A stretch of 64,000 bases of DNA, from NCBI RefSeq assembly GCF_009600605.1, contig NZ_VWNA01000003.1, forward strand, positions 496,001-560,000. Reading direction: 5' to 3'. Both the position numbers and the translations under genes were made by a program. The stretch is from Segnochrobactrum spirostomi. Lineage in GTDB: Bacteria; Pseudomonadota; Alphaproteobacteria; Rhizobiales; Segnochrobactraceae. The notes under the pieces are model-generated. The model was not told where the DNA came from. It worked only from the letters and a program-made list of their open reading frames with translations, and did not search any database. Below, piece after piece: positions 1-8,036 of the stretch; the stretch's first letter is position 1; each line of letters begins with the position of its first letter.

Positions 1-752
1 CGGCCGAGGCCGGGCGAGGCGGCAGGGACCGGCGCGGGATCGGGTGCGTCGATGAGACCGGCAAGCAGATCGAGGAGACGGGCGACGAAGCGGGTTACGA
101 GCGACGCCCCCTCGCGGGCGAGCAACGCGGCGACGAGCGGAGCTTCCCGCCACCCGTCGAGGATAGTCGTCTCGCGCGGCATGGGCGGCGCGCCGTCGTG
201 AAGAGCCGCGGCGAAGTCGGTGCGCGTGGGGCTCGGGAGTTCGGCACGGCCGATTAGGGGCTCGGCTGCCTGCCGCAGGCGGGCCAGCACGCGCGCGGCT
301 GGAGAGGCGCCTTCGTCGATCCAGGCGTCGAGATCGGCGGCCGAGGCGGCCGCGAGATCGGGATCGCCGCTGGCGAGGTGCTGTGCGAGCGCGCGCCGGT
401 CGGCTGCGCCCCCGCCGATGCGCCCGAGCGCCGCCCTGTCGGGTTCCAGGCCGAACAGGGTCGGCCAGTCGTGCAGGACGGCGAGGGCGTGGTCGCGGAT
501 GCGCTCCTGCCGTGCCACAGCCAGGCGCGCGGCGACCGCGTCCGGCCCGGCATCGCGCCCGAGGGCGGCGGCCGCCGCCGCGCCATGGGCGCCGCCGCAG
601 AGGTTGAACACGCGGGGGAGCAGACGCTCGGCCTCCTCCGGGGTACGCCCGATCACGCAACGCGCCGGATCCGGCCCGGCCACCGGCGCGAAGCGCCAAG
701 GCTCTGCCCTGTCCGACGGATCGAACGTGATGTCGAGCGCGGCGAGGGTCAC
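1..752 (-). CDS. hupK: HupK, hydrogenase maturation protein (partial, runs off left end)
   Basis: The minus-strand frame opens with GTG at 752 and stays open to the window edge, about 250 codons. It overlaps the hupJ stop by four bases (GTGA), as expected for coupled translation. The N-terminal part carries FNLCGGAHG at about residues 49-57, a short Cys/His segment recalling the cysteine motif of hydrogenase large subunits. HupK proteins are known as large-subunit-like scaffold factors for Fe(CN)2CO assembly in uptake hydrogenases. The frame lacks an early ATG, so an ATG-only gene search would miss it. Its position right after hupJ and its composition support the call. The C-terminus is outside the window. 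Confidence 0.8.
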   Translation of the reverse strand, partial: MTLAALDITFDPSDRAEPWRFAPVAGPDPARCVIGRTPEEAERLLPRVFNLCGGAHGAAAAAALGRDAGPDAVAARLAVARQERIRDHALAVLHDWPTLFGLEPDRAALGRIGGGAADRRALAQHLASGDPDLAAASAADLDAWIDEGASPAARVLARLRQAAEPLIGRAELPSPTRTDFAAALHDGAPPMPRETTILDGWREAPLVAALLAREGASLVTRFVARLLDLLAGLIDAPDPAPVPAASPGLG

Positions 753-1546
753 GGCCGTGCGTCCCGGCCGGCCGCGGACCCGCCGAAGATCAGCGTCCGA
801 CGGCTCGGCTCGGCGAGCGGCGTGACAGTCTGCGGCGGGGCCGAGGTCGCGGCTTCGCCGTCCGCCTCGTCGTCGCGCAAGGCGGGATCGAACAGAGCGG
901 CGAGGGCCGCCCGGGCGGTGTCCTCGGCTTGCAGCATCGAGGTGAATTCGAGCATCGGCGAGAACAGCGAGCAGGCCTTGTAGGGGCCCGTCTCGGTGCG
1001 GTTCGCCCCCAGGAACTCATATTCGCCGGAGGGGAAATCGAGGATTTCGCGGCTGCCGGTCACGAGCTTCGCCCAATTGTCGTCCGGCCCCGGCACGAGC
1101 ACGATGTTCATGAACCACGGCGTGACGAGGACGCCGATGATCCGCCCTTCGTAAGGCCGGAAGCCGATCGCTCGCACGCCGAGTGTTTCGTTGACGAGCG
1201 GGACGCCGCGCATCTGCCCGGCGTGGATCTCGCGGAAGGTGGCCTCGAAGCGGCGCGCGGCCTCGGCGGCGAGCGCCGCGAGCGGGTCCGGCACTGCCGG
1301 AACGGGGATTGCAGCCGGCGCGTCCGCGGCGTCGATCACCATGAACTGGTCGCGCGCGCCGTCGCAGCGCGGGCAGCGCCAATGGTCCGGTAGGCGCGCG
1401 AAGGGGGTGCCGGCGGGCACCTGCCAATAATCGCATCCTTCTGCGGGATCATAGACATGCCAGCAGATCTTGCATTCGAGCTTCGCGTTCGCGGGGAGCC
1501 GCGAGACGTCGCCGAGAAAGGAGCCTTCGAACCGAGGGATCGTCAT
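749..1546 (-). CDS. hupJ: HupJ, rubredoxin-HybE-type maturation protein
   Basis: 265 residues in two parts. Residues about 25-70 form a rubredoxin iron site with two CxxC pairs (CKIC and CPRC). Residues about 85-235 match the HybE/HupJ hydrogenase assembly chaperone family, with the GVRAIGF and VTPWFMN segments. Such rubredoxin-HupJ fusions are known in the hup loci of some alphaproteobacteria. They are thought to protect or mature the small subunit under oxygen. The gene starts 10 bases after the hupH stop, and its TGA overlaps the hupK GTG. The C-terminal 30 residues are low-complexity and probably disordered. The fusion is directly visible; the role is inferred from the family. Confidence 0.9.
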   Translation of the reverse strand: MTIPRFEGSFLGDVSRLPANAKLECKICWHVYDPAEGCDYWQVPAGTPFARLPDHWRCPRCDGARDQFMVIDAADAPAAIPVPAVPDPLAALAAEAARRFEATFREIHAGQMRGVPLVNETLGVRAIGFRPYEGRIIGVLVTPWFMNIVLVPGPDDNWAKLVTGSREILDFPSGEYEFLGANRTETGPYKACSLFSPMLEFTSMLQAEDTARAALAALFDPALRDDEADGEAATSAPPQTVTPLAEPSRRTLIFGGSAAGRDARP

Positions 1547-1556
1547 GGCCCGTCCC

Positions 1557-2411
1557 TCAGCGCACGGATTCGAGGATGTCGGCGAGGCGCTCGGCGGAAT
1601 CGGCGATGTCTTCCGCCGCCGCGCAGGCGACCGCCGGCACGTCGATGATCTCGATCGTATCGAGGATCAGCGCATCCGTGGAGTTGAAGTAGCGCACCCG
1701 CCAGACCTCGCGCATCCCCGTCGCGTCGATCCGACAATTGCCGTAGCCGCGCGACAGGATGATCGTGCGGCCCTGGCCGAGCACGGCATCGATCGCCGCC
1801 ATATCTTCGGGGCTGAGCGGCAGCAGGGTGAGGTTGACGACGTGGGGCGCGTCGCCCGGCTGGCGGGTGCGGCTGCGGTGGGCGATCTCGGCCAGCACCG
1901 CCGGAGCGTTGATGATGCCCGGCCGGGCGAAGGCGGCGACATCGATCACCGCCGCCTGATCGGACGGGAAGGCCCGGACGAGCGCGCCGCGGGGGAAGGC
2001 GGCGATCTCGATGCGCTCGCGAGAGCGGCCGCCGTCGCCGCCCCGGATGCGCCACACCCCGGCGAGCGTCGCTTCCTGGATCTCGATGCGTTCGCTTCCC
2101 GCCTCGATCCGGACCGAGACCTCGCCTTCGCCGAGGGTTTCCGCGACGAGGGCGCGGGCCTCGGCCTCAAGACCGTCGAGGGGGATCAAAGCCGAGGTGC
2201 CCGGCTGCCATTGGAGCAGCGCGGCGTGAACTGCTTCGAGTGTCTCGATCGCCGGGCGGGCGCGGGACGGATCGTCGATCTCCGGCAGATGCGGCTCGTA
2301 GGTCCGCATGCCGGACGGCATCGGCAGATAGGCGAGCCCGTCCTCACCCTCGGGCTGAGAACCAGGGCCGAAGCCGATCGGGGGAACCGTCGCATAGGGC
2401 AGAGACGACAT
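1557..2411 (-). CDS. hupH: HupH, hydrogenase expression/maturation protein
   Basis: 284 residues in the HupH/HoxQ family. The N-terminal YLPMPSGMRTY stretch and the C-terminal NCRIDATGMREVWRVRYFN-like segment (the end of the conserved C-terminal domain) are typical. The protein is soluble with no signal peptide. HupH and HupG homologues are described as small-subunit-specific chaperones acting before Tat export. It lies 9 bases after hupG and 10 bases before hupJ, inside the hup operon. The length is normal for the family. Confidence 0.9.
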   Translation of the reverse strand: MSSLPYATVPPIGFGPGSQPEGEDGLAYLPMPSGMRTYEPHLPEIDDPSRARPAIETLEAVHAALLQWQPGTSALIPLDGLEAEARALVAETLGEGEVSVRIEAGSERIEIQEATLAGVWRIRGGDGGRSRERIEIAAFPRGALVRAFPSDQAAVIDVAAFARPGIINAPAVLAEIAHRSRTRQPGDAPHVVNLTLLPLSPEDMAAIDAVLGQGRTIILSRGYGNCRIDATGMREVWRVRYFNSTDALILDTIEIIDVPAVACAAAEDIADSAERLADILESVR

Positions 2412-2420
2412 CGGCGAGCC

Positions 2421-2882
2421 TCACGAAAGGGCGGCGGAAAGCGGGGTGGGTGCGGCCGGCGGGCTGTCGCCGCGCGCGGCCGCGACGAGCGGCGCGAGAC
2501 GGTCGATGAACTCGTCCCAATCCCGCATGCGGGAGAGCGAGCCGACCGGCTCGCGGCCTCCGACCACGACGATGGCGGGGAGGGCGATGCCGCCGAGTTG
2601 CTCCCGCAGCCGCCGCTCGCAGGCCGGGCCGGCGACCGCGCCGCCGTCGGCGCGCAGGACGCGTTGGAGCTCGGGCAGCACCACGGCGACGTCCGGCGTC
2701 TCGACATGGGCGCGCCCGTGGGCGGGGAGAAAAACGAGCCTTACGCCCGCGCTCCAGTCCGGCAGGCTCTCGCCGTCGAGATAGGGATAGCCGTGGGCCG
2801 CGACGAGGCGATCGACCAGGGGATGAAGGCCGTCGGAGGCCGGGGTCGCGGCGGGCAAGGGGGCGCTTTCGGCATCGCTCAT
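2421..2882 (-). CDS. hupG: HupG, HyaE/HoxO-type small-subunit chaperone
   Basis: The start at 2882 gives 153 residues. Its ATG overlaps the hupF stop (ATGA), which fixes the start. The sequence has a thioredoxin-like pattern without a CxxC: an LVFLPAHGRAHVETPDVAVVLPEL-type strand-helix order, then a cis-Pro-like LPAIVVV strand near residue 101. This is characteristic of HyaE/HupG. The family binds the Tat signal peptide of the hydrogenase small subunit. Longer upstream frames that read through hupF and hupD are antisense or wrong-frame artefacts. Confidence 0.87.
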   Translation of the reverse strand: MSDAESAPLPAATPASDGLHPLVDRLVAAHGYPYLDGESLPDWSAGVRLVFLPAHGRAHVETPDVAVVLPELQRVLRADGGAVAGPACERRLREQLGGIALPAIVVVGGREPVGSLSRMRDWDEFIDRLAPLVAAARGDSPPAAPTPLSAALS

Positions 2883-3220
2883 GATGTCTGGTCCTCTCGG
2901 GCGGCGCGCGCGGTCTCGAGCTGGGCGGCGAGGTGCGGCGGTAAGGGTGGTTCGCGGTCGACGAGATCGGCGAAGGCTTCGTCGAGCGAGCCCGTCTCGC
3001 CCCGCATCACGGCGGCGACGGCAGCGTGGGCGTCGTCGATCTGGCGGGCCTCCTCGGCATCGATCAGCCGGCGACCGGCGCCGAGGAAGGTGAGGACGTG
3101 ATCGCCGGGGCGCGCCTCCGGCAGCAGCGAGAGGTCGATCCGGTGCCGTTCGTTGCCGCGCCGGCATTCGCCGACCCAGCCGTCGATCCGTTCGATCCGC
3201 ATGGGAACGCCGAGACACAT
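2879..3220 (-). CDS. hupF: HupF, HypC-family chaperone
   Basis: The protein starts MCLGVP. In the HypC/HupF family the Met is removed and the exposed Cys2 binds the Fe(CN)2CO unit and the large-subunit precursor. For that reason the ATG at 3220 is preferred over a GTG at 3229, although that GTG overlaps the hupD stop (GTGA). From 3220 the product has 113 residues, longer than HypC (about 80-90) because of a C-terminal helical extension, as in HupF. Its stop overlaps the hupG start. HupF is reported to stabilise HupL in the presence of oxygen. Confidence 0.92.
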   Translation of the reverse strand: MCLGVPMRIERIDGWVGECRRGNERHRIDLSLLPEARPGDHVLTFLGAGRRLIDAEEARQIDDAHAAVAAVMRGETGSLDEAFADLVDREPPLPPHLAAQLETARAAREDQTS

Positions 3221-3225
3221 GCCGG

Positions 3226-3861
3226 TCACCCCTGCGTCCAGCCGGCGAGCACCCGGGCGTCGCCGACGCGGCAGGCGGCCTCGGGGCTGGGGCGCCCGCC
3301 CTCGTACACTTCGCGGGAGACAGCGGGGGCGGCGAAGCCGTCGTGCGAGGTGCGCGGCACCGCTGCGATGCCGAAATCGTCCGCGAGGATCGCAAGGACG
3401 GCCGCGAGCGCCGGTTCCAGCTTGTCCGCGACGGCGGGGGTCAGACCGCCGCCATAATCGTCGAGCCGCTCCGGCTGGATGCCGACGAGCCGCAGCCGGC
3501 GTGGTGCGCAGCCGCGAAAGTGCAGGAGCGCGAGCACTTCCTGGAAACCGGTCTGATGCAGGCTGACCTTGCGCGCGCCGAGCACGGCGGGGACTTCGTC
3601 GTCGCGCAGCACCTTCAGCGTCGCGGGGGGCAGGCCGTAATCGATGGCGTCGACGAGGATGACGCCGTCGGCGTCCTCGAGATGCGGCAGGAGGTAGAGG
3701 CCCTGGGTGCCACCGTCGAGCACGGTGACGTTGGCCGGCAGTTCATAGCGGGAATCGAGCGCCTCGATGACGCGGACCCCGAACCCTTCGTCGGCCCAGA
3801 GGATGTTGCCGATGCCGAGCACGAGGATGCGATCGCCGTCAGCAGCGCAAGGATCGTCCAT
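3226..3861 (-). CDS. hupD: HupD, hydrogenase large-subunit endopeptidase
   Basis: Starting at 3861 (MDDPCAADG) gives 211 residues. It is an M52-type maturation protease with the N-terminal GIGNILWADEGFGV motif containing the nickel-sensing Glu and a downstream Asp. The DGGTQGLYLLPHLEDAD and VSLHQTGFQE segments carry further conserved Asp and His residues. It cleaves the C-terminal peptide of HupL after nickel insertion, and HupL in this window does carry such a peptide. A longer start at 3897 would reach into the leader and is less likely. It is separated from hupC by about 300 bases that contain hairpins. Confidence 0.92.
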   Translation of the reverse strand: MDDPCAADGDRILVLGIGNILWADEGFGVRVIEALDSRYELPANVTVLDGGTQGLYLLPHLEDADGVILVDAIDYGLPPATLKVLRDDEVPAVLGARKVSLHQTGFQEVLALLHFRGCAPRRLRLVGIQPERLDDYGGGLTPAVADKLEPALAAVLAILADDFGIAAVPRTSHDGFAAPAVSREVYEGGRPSPEAACRVGDARVLAGWTQG

Positions 3862-4080
3862 GGGCACGCCTCCCGACCACGGGCTTCCCGCCCGCAAGGC
3901 GAACGGTCTGCGCCGTTCTTTCGAGTTCTTCTCAATACAAGCTGCATGCCACGGCGGGGCCGACGGCAGGGCCTTGATATTGCAAATGAAATTCAGACGG
4001 ACGGGAGATGCGGAAGCCGATGGTGGAAATATGATGATCGGCCTCCCATCAAAATGGAAAGAGCGCTTCCAATACAGAAA

Positions 4081-4098
4081 GCGCGGCCGAAGCCGCGC
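4081..4098 (-). terminator. GC-rich hairpin with UUCG-type loop in the hupC-hupD gap
   Basis: On the transcribed strand the sequence reads GCGCGGC-TTCG-GCCGCGC, a 7-bp perfect GC stem with a tetraloop. It is followed by TTTCTGT, a weak U tract. The 298-base gap between hupC and hupD (3862-4159) holds no gene. A second looser GC inverted repeat lies at 4121-4144 and a GAACGG/CCGTTC pair at about 3899-3916. Together they look like an attenuator or an mRNA-stabilising element lowering expression of the maturation genes relative to hupSLC. Full termination is unlikely. Confidence 0.5.
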
Positions 4099-4159
4099 TG
4101 CGCCGTTCCGAAATGGAGCGGGCGCGACCGAGGCCGCGCGCGCCTAATCCAGGGGATCG

Positions 4160-4909
4160 CTATTCCGGCTCGTCGTCCCGGAACGAGCGGTAGCCGTTGG
4201 TGATGGCCGAGATCATGGTCTGACGGGACATGATGTCCTCGCGGATCACCGAATAGACGTGGATGATCACGAACAGGATTATCATCCACATGCCGAGGTG
4301 ATGCAGCGTGTGGACCTGGAGCGAGCCGCCGAGGAGCGGGATCACCCAGCCGAACAGATGGTCCTGCCAGCTTCCGCGGCCGGCGCCCTCGGAATAGAGG
4401 GCGAAGCCGGTGAGGATCATGAAGGCGAGGCCGAGCACCATCACGAGGAACAGGAAGGTCTGCGCCAGCGGGTTGTGGCCGACGAACTTCAGCGGCCGCG
4501 GCTTCAGGAACGCATACCACTGCACCTCGATGAAGAGGCCGCGCCAGAAGCTCTTGCGCCAGATGGGGAAGGTGAAGAGCTCCCGGGAATATCTGTTGCC
4601 GAGGAAGGCCCAGGCGATGCGGCCGAGGAAGCCCACCGCGAGGATGTAGCCCGCCGTGAAGTGGATGAAGCGGATCGTGCCCATCAGGAAATGGGCGCTC
4701 GCCTCGCCCGAGAGCGTCGGGAACGGCGAGCCGATCAGGTAGCCGGTGACGCAGAGCGTCACGATCGCCAGGGCATTGACCCAATGCCAGAGCCGCACCG
4801 GCGCCTCGTAGACATAGACGGTCGTGAGGCGCTTGGCAGGCGCGCCCTCGACGGTCTCGGCTGCGGGGCCGGCATCCGGCGCGAGAGAGGAGGGGAGAAC
4901 GCGCGTCAT
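4160..4909 (-). CDS. hupC: HupC, b-type cytochrome subunit of uptake hydrogenase
   Basis: 249 residues in the Ni/Fe-hydrogenase cytochrome b (HyaC/HupC/HoxZ) family. Four membrane spans are visible, at about residues 37-58, 78-100, 145-168 and 200-220. Histidines suited to bind two b hemes occur in RLWHWVNA, RFIHFTAGY and HTLHHLGMWM. It anchors HupSL to the cytoplasmic membrane and passes electrons to quinone. The gene follows hupL by 12 bases. Length and topology are normal for the family. Confidence 0.95.
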   Translation of the reverse strand: MTRVLPSSLAPDAGPAAETVEGAPAKRLTTVYVYEAPVRLWHWVNALAIVTLCVTGYLIGSPFPTLSGEASAHFLMGTIRFIHFTAGYILAVGFLGRIAWAFLGNRYSRELFTFPIWRKSFWRGLFIEVQWYAFLKPRPLKFVGHNPLAQTFLFLVMVLGLAFMILTGFALYSEGAGRGSWQDHLFGWVIPLLGGSLQVHTLHHLGMWMIILFVIIHVYSVIREDIMSRQTMISAITNGYRSFRDDEPE

Positions 4910-4921
4910 GGCGGCTCCCTC

Positions 4922-6736
4922 TCAGCGCACGGTGACACGGGCCATCTCTTCCCCATCGGGCGAGATGACGTGGGTCGAGCAGGCGAGGCACGGGTCGAAG
5001 GAGTGGAGGGTGCGCAGGATCTCCACCGGCTCCTCGGGCCGCTGCATCGGGGTGTTCATCAGCGAGGCCTCGAAGGCGCCGATATTGCCCTTCGGGTCGC
5101 GCGGGCCGCCGTTCCAGGTCGTCGGCACCACGCACTGATAATTCTCGATGCGGCCGTCCTTGATCTTGATCCAGTGGCCGAGGCCGCCGCGCGGCGCCGC
5201 CACCGTGCCGACCCCCTTCGCCTCCTTCGGCCAGGTCGAGGGATCCCACTTTTCGACGTTGGCGGTCGCGGTGTCGCCGGCGATGATGTTGGCCATCAGC
5301 GCATCGAAGTCGTCGAGCATCATCGCCGCGCAATAATGCGCTTCAAGGGCGCGGGCGAGGGTGCGGCCGATCGTGGTCGGCAGCGCCTGCTTCGCCGTGA
5401 GCTGGGTCCCGGCGAGGGCGTTGAAGCGGCCGAGCGCCTCGTCGACCTGACCCTTCACGTACGGGACGCCGTGCGAATAGGCCAGGATGTAGCGGGCGAG
5501 CGGGCCGACCTCGACAGCGTTGCCCTTCCAGCGGGGCGCCTTGATCCAGGAATATTTGGCCGCCTCGTCCACCGCCTCGATGTTGGTGCGGGTGCCCTTG
5601 GCGGCCGGGCCGAGCTCGTATTGCGGGTCGGTCACGCCGTCCCACGGGTGCAGGCCCTTGTCGTTGTTGCCGGCGCCGTAGGTGTACCAGGAATGGGTGA
5701 CGAACTCCTGGACCTGGGTCGGGTCGCGGGGATCGATCTCATGGATCTCCTCCCAGTTGCCGCCGAGGATGACGCCGCCCGGCAGCCGGTCGGTCGACTT
5801 CTTGCCCTGCACGGCGGCGTAATCGCCGTAATCCATGACGTTGGTGGCGGAGAGACCGCCGCCATAGAGCCAGCCCTTGTAGAAGCTCGCGATGGCGATC
5901 ACGTCCGGCACATAGACGTTCTTGGAGAACTCGAACGCCTCCTGAAGCTTCAGCTTCACGAAGTTGAGGCGCTCCATGTTCAGCGGCGCACCCGCCGCCA
6001 TGTCGCCGTCCATGTTGATGGCGCAGGGAACGCCGCCGACCATGTAGTTCGGATGCGGATTCTTGCCGCCGAAGATGGTGTGGACCTTCACGATCTCCTT
6101 CTGGAAATCGAGCGCCTCAAGATAATGCGTGACGGCGAGAAGGTCGGCCTCCGGCGGCAGCAGATAGGCCGGATTGTCCCAATAGCCGTTCTTGAACAGG
6201 CCGAGCTGCCCGCTCTCGACGAACTTTTTCAGCCGGGTCTGGACGTCGCGGAAATAGCCCGGCGACGATTTCGAGTGGTCGGAGATCGCCTGCTGGAGCG
6301 TCGAGGTCGCCTTCGGATCGGCCTTCAACGCGTTGACCGGGTTCACCCAATCGAGGGCGTGCAGGTGATAGAAGTGCACGACGTGGTCGTGCCATTGCAG
6401 CACCTTCGCCATGATCTCGCGGATCAGGAAGGCGTTGTTGGGGATCTTGATCTGGAGCGCGTCTTCGACGGCGCGCACCGAGGTCAGCGCGTGGCAGCCC
6501 GTGCACACGCCGCAGATGCGCTCGACGAAGGCCCAGGCGTCGCGCGGATCGCGGCCCTTGAGGATGACTTCGAGGCCGCGCCACATCGTGCCGGTCGAGA
6601 CGGCGTTGCGGATGACGTTGTCGGAATCGACGTTCACCTCGCAGCGCATGTGGCCTTCGATGCGGGTGACCGGATCGACGACGATGCGTTTGCCCGAGGT
6701 GTCGAGCGTGAAGCCGTTCGGCGTTTGGATCGTCAT
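4922..6736 (-). CDS. hupL: HupL, uptake [NiFe]-hydrogenase large subunit
   Basis: 604 residues. The N-terminal nickel-binding motif [10 protein letters not shown] is at about 73-82 and the C-terminal motif [10 protein letters not shown] at 581-590. A 14-residue tail beyond His/Val is the peptide expected to be removed by HupD. RCEVNVD and [11 protein letters not shown] are typical group 1 features. It catalyses H2 oxidation on the periplasmic face. The start ATG overlaps the hupS stop (ATGA), so small and large subunits are translationally coupled. All four active-site cysteines are present. Confidence 0.98.
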   Translation of the reverse strand: MTIQTPNGFTLDTSGKRIVVDPVTRIEGHMRCEVNVDSDNVIRNAVSTGTMWRGLEVILKGRDPRDAWAFVERICGVCTGCHALTSVRAVEDALQIKIPNNAFLIREIMAKVLQWHDHVVHFYHLHALDWVNPVNALKADPKATSTLQQAISDHSKSSPGYFRDVQTRLKKFVESGQLGLFKNGYWDNPAYLLPPEADLLAVTHYLEALDFQKEIVKVHTIFGGKNPHPNYMVGGVPCAINMDGDMAAGAPLNMERLNFVKLKLQEAFEFSKNVYVPDVIAIASFYKGWLYGGGLSATNVMDYGDYAAVQGKKSTDRLPGGVILGGNWEEIHEIDPRDPTQVQEFVTHSWYTYGAGNNDKGLHPWDGVTDPQYELGPAAKGTRTNIEAVDEAAKYSWIKAPRWKGNAVEVGPLARYILAYSHGVPYVKGQVDEALGRFNALAGTQLTAKQALPTTIGRTLARALEAHYCAAMMLDDFDALMANIIAGDTATANVEKWDPSTWPKEAKGVGTVAAPRGGLGHWIKIKDGRIENYQCVVPTTWNGGPRDPKGNIGAFEASLMNTPMQRPEEPVEILRTLHSFDPCLACSTHVISPDGEEMARVTVR

Positions 6737-7857
6737 GCCGCTTCTCCCTTATGTCCGTTGTTCGCGGCGGTGTTGGTTTGGTCGTCGCGGCGGTGCCGGG
6801 CGCGCTTCAAGGCGCTCACAGCGGCATGGACCGCGACCGCGCCGCCGACCACGCCGGCAGCGGCGAAGCCGATCTGGTCGGCGTTGGCCTCGACCCCGAA
6901 GCCCTCGTTCTTGAGGTCGGTCAGGCGGGCGTACCAGGAACCCTTGTCCCAGAAGCCCTCTTCCGAGCAGCCGATGCAGCCGTGGCCGGACTGGATCGGG
7001 AAGGAGACGCCGTCGTTCCAGCGGGTGGTCGAGCAGGCGTTGTAGGTGGTCGGACCCTTGCAACCCATCTTGTAGAGGCAGTAGCCCTTGCGCGCGCCTT
7101 CGTCGTCGAACGCCTCGACGAACTCGCCCGCATCGAAATGCCCGCGGCGATAGCATTTGTCGTGGATGCGCTGGGAATAGAACATCTTCGGCCGGCCCTG
7201 CCGGTCGAGATCGGGGATGCGGTCGAAGGTCAGCATGTAGGTGATGACGCCGGTCATCACCTCGGCGATCGGCGGACAGCCGGGCACCTTGATGATCGGC
7301 TTGTCGGTGATGACCTCGTGGACCGGCGTCGCGCGGGTCGGGTTCGGCCGCGCCGCCTGGACGCAGCCGTGAGAGGCGCACGAGCCCCAGGAGATGATCG
7401 CCTTGGCGTCGGTCGCGACCTTCTTGAGCTGGTCGACGAACGGCTTGCCCCCGACGATGCAGTACATCCCGTCTTCGTTGAGCGGCGGGTTGCCCTCGAC
7501 GGCCAGGATGTAGTTGCCTTTGTACTTGGTCATCACCTCGTCGAGGATCGCTTCCGCCTGGTGACCGGCGGAGGCCATCAGGGTGTCGTCGTAATCGAGC
7601 GAGATCATGCTCAGGACGACATCCTTCACGAGCGGATGCGCCGAGCGGATGAAGCTCTCCGAGCAGCAGGTGCATTCGAGCCCGTGGAGCCACAGCACCG
7701 GGGTCCGCGGCTTCGTCTCCATCGCGTGGGCGATCTCGGGCACGAATTCGGGGCTGAGGCCGAGTGCGGCGGCGGTCAGCGAACAATATTTCAAGAACGA
7801 ACGGCGGGTGATGCCTTGGCGCCGCATCACCTCGTAGAATGTCTCGAGCCCGGCCAT
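6733..7857 (-). CDS. hupS: HupS, uptake [NiFe]-hydrogenase small subunit with Tat signal
   Basis: The ATG at 7857 gives 374 residues. The twin-arginine motif RRSFLK lies at 18-23, followed by a hydrophobic stretch ending near AHA. The mature part has the [10 protein letters not shown] proximal-cluster motif, [13 protein letters not shown] and the C-terminal cysteine clusters (CSTTRWN, GCIGCSE) for three Fe-S centres. A C-terminal membrane helix (about 335-355) ends in a basic tail, typical of membrane-bound group 1 enzymes. The frame could open at 7929, but that would place the sigma-54 element inside the gene. The Tat motif position supports 7857. Confidence 0.97.
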   Translation of the reverse strand: MAGLETFYEVMRRQGITRRSFLKYCSLTAAALGLSPEFVPEIAHAMETKPRTPVLWLHGLECTCCSESFIRSAHPLVKDVVLSMISLDYDDTLMASAGHQAEAILDEVMTKYKGNYILAVEGNPPLNEDGMYCIVGGKPFVDQLKKVATDAKAIISWGSCASHGCVQAARPNPTRATPVHEVITDKPIIKVPGCPPIAEVMTGVITYMLTFDRIPDLDRQGRPKMFYSQRIHDKCYRRGHFDAGEFVEAFDDEGARKGYCLYKMGCKGPTTYNACSTTRWNDGVSFPIQSGHGCIGCSEEGFWDKGSWYARLTDLKNEGFGVEANADQIGFAAAGVVGGAVAVHAAVSALKRARHRRDDQTNTAANNGHKGEAA

Positions 7858-7924
7858 GCGCCGATCCCTCCCATATGCTTGCCGCGTCGGGCGCGCGTCG
7901 AGGCGTTCCCGGTGGGGGATCAAC

Positions 7925-7940
7925 AGCAATCGCCGTGCCG
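7925..7940 (-). promoter_or_regulatory. Sigma-54 (-24/-12) promoter of hupSLC
   Basis: On the minus strand the bases read CGGCACGGCGATTGCT. The consensus is TGGCAC-N5-TTGCW. Here GGCAC and TTGCT are exact, only the first T is changed, and the GG and GC dinucleotides are exactly ten bases apart. A start site about 12 bases downstream (near 7914) would leave a leader of about 57 bases before hupS. Sigma-54 control of hup/hox structural genes by HoxA-type activators is known in several proteobacteria. No activator gene is in the window. Confidence 0.8.
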
Positions 7941-8036
7941 TCCTTGTTCTTATAGAAATTCCAATGTCTTAAGCCGAAGCGAGCCGGTCGGGCGCGGAAA
8001 GGGGAAAACCGCTTTCCACCCGACCCGGTAAGCCGC

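Noticed and set aside
4259-7045. 928-codon open frame on the + strand opposite hupC, hupL and hupS
   Set aside because: It is antisense to three unmistakable hydrogenase genes; long opposite-strand frames are common at this GC content and the translation shows no domain.
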